Below, piece by piece: positions 60,423 to 64,000 of a DNA stretch of 64,000 bases. Under the pieces are notes generated by a model. That model was not told where the DNA came from and did not search any database. It worked only from the letters and a program-made list of their open reading frames with translations. Positions within the stretch are counted from its first letter, which is position 1. Each line of letters opens with the position of its first letter. Made by a program: the position numbers and the translations under genes. Source of the DNA: Panopea generosa (lineage: Eukaryota; Mollusca; Bivalvia; Adapedonta; Hiatellidae); contig CM055909.1 in assembly GCA_029582155.1 (NCBI GenBank), positions 47,866,412 through 47,930,411 on the forward strand, written 5' to 3'.

Positions 60423-60501
60423 TAGGACGTAGAGTGAACCAGTCCAGTGGAGTATGGTTACACAACAGAAAACTCCACTGGACTGGTTACTCTACCTCCT
60501 A
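60423..60501. repeat. Near-perfect 31-bp inverted repeat (hairpin), unit 5
   Basis: Left arm 60423-60453 and right arm 60472-60501 pair with one bulge and about one mismatch around an 18-base loop. Arms contain GTAGAGTxAACCAGTCCAGTGG. Related, weaker hairpins lie at the same site in the relic unit (37927) and unit 4 (50014). Confidence 0.88.
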
Positions 60502-61959
60502 TATAGGACTTAGGGGGTCAAAATGGTAGTTCCTGAAAGTAGTTCCATAGAAAATTAACAGTGCTCGATCAAGATGGTGTGAGTGTGAAAATGCACTTCA
60601 CATGTACTTTTGCAATGTAAACTTGTGAAGAGAATATATTTTCCCAGAGAATGGTACAAATATTGAGTGGACTGGTAGCTATAACGCGCAGATGCAACTA
60701 TTTCTTAGACAGTAAGAATTTTGCTAATTTGGCTGATTTGACCCCTGTATGTGAAATAGAGACACCTACTTTCGATTTGAGCAAAATTGTGGAATTGAAA
60801 GCAGTTAATGCCCATGTCTTTAACTTTTTTTGTATTCTGCTTGAATTGAATATGAATTCTGGAATTTTCATGAAGTTTGGAGTACAACTATAAGTGTGAC
60901 AGTCTACAGTGCTAATATTACGACCTATGTGAAGTTAATGGTGGGCCAGCTTCATTCGGTCACAGCCAAGATAGGTAAACTGACTACTGTATGTAGATGG
61001 CGCATTATAGTCACGCATTACCTTTAACTTTTGTTAAATGTTTTATGTTTAATTATGGTCTAAAGTATTTCAAAATCATTTAAAATTATTATGTGGTATT
61101 TGTCTGCCAGCCAAAAGTGGAGAGTGTCAGAAATCCAGCATTGATACTAGTGTCGTTTGGGTAAGTCCAGACGAAAAACAGTAAATAATCACTTAATTTG
61201 CTGCATAAATAATGGGCGTATATGGGAAGAATAGCACTTAGTCATCGATAAAATTAAGTTATTTCTGACGACGTTTGACCATGAGTCAGTGCTTGCTAAG
61301 TATTGCCCTTGTTGTGTAAACATATTGTTTATCAAAGTATCAATTAAGAGCGGTTGTTACCAGTAGCCTGAAGTTTGAAATAAAACAAAACGGTAAAGCG
61401 GTGCTCCATCTCCCATTGTATTTACCTGTGGCAATGTAAGAAAGGTATAAAGACAGAAATCAGCATGACCTGTCAGAAAGCTTTTCTATTGTTTAAGGTG
61501 TAATTCATCAGTGTTTTTTTTTTGTTCTTAGTCTATAGTTCATTGTATGTGAATATATAAGGTTTGCAATCTTATCATTTATAGAAAGACCAAAATGAAA
61601 GAAGTGAAATATACGTATGATAATGTTGATCAACCTCTGCACTAACATATGGTAAGAAAAGAAGGGGTCATATCTCATCAAAGTGGTATACGACTAGGTT
61701 TTAAAGTTGAATTTAAATCTTGAAATATAATTGTTTTTTTATATTTTTATGCATTTTATGTGACATAAATTACCAAAACGAAATTCTCTCAGAAAAGACA
61801 TTGAAAAAAGGTAACATTTAAGGTGTTCAAAGGCGTGAAAAACGTAAATCTTACACATTCTGAAATTCAAGAAATTATAAGAAATATGTTAGACTCTTGA
61901 AAGAGGCATTGGATAAAAAAATAATTGAAAGAAAACTTAACATTTAAGAAATTGATTGT
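60502..61959 (+). other. Insertion of about 450 bp, then shared 3' flank of unit 5
   Basis: 60502-60955 separates CCTCCTAT from TCGGTCACAGxCAAGAT, which are adjacent in the relic unit and unit 4, so it is an insertion of unknown type. It has an 80-codon frame (60651) with no recognisable feature. The remainder matches other units (conserved block near 61340-61500). Confidence 0.45.
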
Positions 61960-62137
61960 TAGTTTAAACTTACTTATTTTACTTCGATTGTGAAACAATT
62001 TCTTACAATCACGATCGAAGTCTTCCCGGTAAGAACCAGTACTAAGCATATGCGGATAAAGTGTCACATATCCGTGGAAGATCGAACCCGCGACACTCCG
62101 ACTATGGGTTCGGTCTATCACTGGACCACGCGCTCCT
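61960..62137 (-). mobile_element. tRNA-derived SINE, 3' flank of unit 5
   Basis: On the minus strand from 62137: GAGCGCGTGGTCCAGTGATAG (box A) and TCGCGGGTTCGATCTTCC (box B), then a short body with AGTACTGGTTCTTACCGGG. It ends with a hairpin (ACTTCGATCGTGATTGTAAG against CTTACAATC-like sequence) and an AAATAAG tail. The acceptor stem is not tRNA-like enough for a functional gene. The head resembles that of the SINE at 11701. Confidence 0.7.
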
Positions 62138-63759
62138 GAACTTATGTCGCACGGCTACGTTTACAGCCAGACGCGTACTCTAATATTAATAAAATCTCGA
62201 CCAGTTAACCGTAAACTATACAGGTTGGTGCATTTACAGGCAATATTCAACAGCGAAATGAAATAAACATTGTTTGTACGAAAATGCATACGATTGCGAA
62301 CTGAACATTAATAAGTTATTCAGTTATCAAATACTTTGTTAAGATTGAGCCAAGAAACAAACGTAGAAAAAAATCAGAGGTATGCATCTAGAGAAAATAC
62401 ATCATAATACACTCATGGATGCACTATTTCCAAGGTATGTCCTATTCAAAACCAACCTTCGCAAACTTTACACCAAGTTAATGATCATCATTATGCACGA
62501 AAAGGTAACTATACAATAAACAATAAAGTTTAAACAGTGGCTGAAATAATCGCTATATGGCTCGACTGTCAGGAAACACTGCTGTTAAAAGTTGCACAAA
62601 CACTGAAAGCTAAAGTATCCATTTCCAGAACAGTTACCTAAGACTTAAAACTGTAAAAATGTTCATCATGGGTTAAGTATCTTTAGTTTTGTTTTACTTC
62701 AATTATGTTTAAGGAAATATGCACATACACTGTAAACGTTAAGCTATAAAATGCAGTTAGGAAACTGTATGTTTGCCAAGTTGTGTGTAGAGCAGTGGTC
62801 GTAACAAAGCTGTCGGTCGTTGTTGATGTGCCGTGGACAGAAGCCTAAATGTGATGGATTGACACAGACACAGAGAAGTTGCACATAAGAAACATGTAAA
62901 ACCCTCTGGTAGGTCTGGCAAGCAATTGTTTAACACGATATGAATCTGTATGCATTAAATTGCTTTGAATGTTGTTGATCTGGAAAAAATTAACACGTGT
63001 TTGCCGTATTGTGTCATCCTCCTCAGCATGTTCTCCTTGACCACGTTATACACCCCTTGCTTCCATAATGTATGTTATTGTCATGTATACATTATTTTGT
63101 TGTTTTAATATAATGCTTCTTATCCATTGAAGATAATGAAAAAAAATATGTAAACGTAAATGTCAACATCTAACGGTTGTCTCCCATTAAGGTGTAAGTC
63201 CATCATTTAGTTTTGTTTTTTATTCTATATTAAATATTAGTAACATAGCAAGCTTGCCATTCATAGAAGACCCAAAATGAAAAAAGTGAAGCTTACATTT
63301 TATTGTTTGTCAACCTCTGCACTACCAACATTTGATGAAAAAAGTAGGGGGCCAAATTCATCCAAAATATTTTTTTTCTATTCAGAGTGTACACCATTGA
63401 TTAAAACGAGAGTGAACTTCCGAAATATTGTACATGTATTAATGCCCTTCTTTCCAAATTTCCTTTTAAAAATTAACAATTAAAAAATGACAATGATTCT
63501 GAAGAGTTATAAAAAGATCAATGAATGACATCTAAACCACAAAATGACCATAAAAATACTAGGATTGTTTATATCAGTCATCATGCTACCACGCCGACGG
63601 AAACACGGAATCATTTTTGTTTGTGTTTCCTGCCAAATTAAACATTTCAATATATTATTTCAATTTTGTATTACATACTTGCCACTTCAATAAACATTTG
63701 TTTTGCCTTATATGTAATTGCAAAACGTTTTCATAATTTATTGACGACATATTGCCGTG
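62138..63759 (+). other. Shared 3' flank at the end of unit 5
   Basis: AT-rich sequence matching downstream parts of other units (GACCAAAATGAAxxAAGTGAA type blocks, GTTTTTATTTGTGTTTCCTG type). No gene seen; the 68-codon frame at 63277 is unsupported. Confidence 0.45.
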
Positions 63760-64000
63760 AATGTTAGCATGTGTTGATTCCCTCTGGACTTATCTTTGTT
63801 ATTTACGTATACATTTCGATTTTAGAAGCGTGTCCGAAGGAATAAGCCATATTTACTTGTGTGTGTGGATGTCGTTAACGAGTGTTGGAAACGCTGCTTT
63901 CAGTCAAACTATTTTGGTAATGTGTAAATAGTTATTTGGGCGCTGTTATCTTGGATCATGTAACCGTTTGTGTGACATCTTTCATTGCCATTCGTTTTAC
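63760..64000 (+). other. Type 1 leader of a further repeat unit, cut by the window end
   Basis: GAATGTTAGCATGTGTTGAT, TCCGAAGGAATAAGCC and GGGCGCTGTTATCTTGGATC match the leaders at about 13960, 34370 and 39290. This predicts that the tandem gene array continues beyond the window. Confidence 0.6.

Noticed and set aside
60651-60893. 80-codon frame in the 450-bp insertion of unit 5
   Set aside because: No recognisable motif, no splice context, and no copy in other units. Left as part of an unknown insertion.
62060-62137. Possible minus-strand tRNA gene
   Set aside because: Box A and B are present but the acceptor stem is not properly paired and the sequence continues into a short SINE body.

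Overview
The window is animal nuclear DNA. It is AT-rich, with GT/AG introns of a few hundred bases to several kb, AATAAA signals, minisatellites, tRNA-derived SINEs, a DIRS-type retroelement relic, a non-LTR retrotransposon 3' end and several MITEs. The SINE types and the protein family suggest a lophotrochozoan, most likely a bivalve mollusc. That placement is inference.

The only cellular genes I can support form one tandemly duplicated family of secreted EF-hand proteins. Each is 222 aa, in three coding exons of 95, 111 and 463 nt, with both introns in phase 2. Exon 1 encodes a signal peptide, exon 2 holds EF-hand 1, and exon 3 holds a degenerate EF-hand 2, a canonical EF-hand 3 and a degenerate EF-hand 4. 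The layout resembles invertebrate sarcoplasmic calcium-binding proteins (SCP/calexcitin-like), but these carry an export signal. Intact copies lie at 5590-7672 (copy 1), 29788-31670 (copy 3), 44371-46250 (copy 4) and 55465-57071 (copy 5). Copy 2 (15031-19774) is a pseudogene with a truncated exon 1 and a nonsense codon. A deeply deleted relic lies at 34841-35309. The right edge (about 63.76 kb on) enters the leader of one more unit.

Each duplicated unit is about 5-12 kb: leader block(s), a 75/76-bp minisatellite, gene, 3' UTR with a conserved AATAAA block, then non-coding sequence shared between units. Because the units are paralogous, a unit that lacks an insertion shows the empty site of its neighbour. 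This let me delimit a piggyBac-like TTAA MITE (14318-14536), a 1.43-kb unrecognised element at two different sites (11161-12900 and 21194-22619, the first with a nested SINE), a SINE with an 11-bp target duplication (57560-57798), and two inverted copies of one TIR element (58657-59135 and 59226-60389).

The most striking structure is in intron 1. All family members descend from a copy carrying a small TA-flanked MITE (204 bp and intact in copy 3). In copy 2 that MITE grew internally to 3161 bp by amplification of a 102-bp unit about 29-fold. The left flank of the window (221-3812) holds two unrelated minisatellites with 68- and 94-bp units. Apart from the EF-hand family and retroelement fragments, most longer reading frames here are translations of minisatellites whose unit length is a multiple of three.
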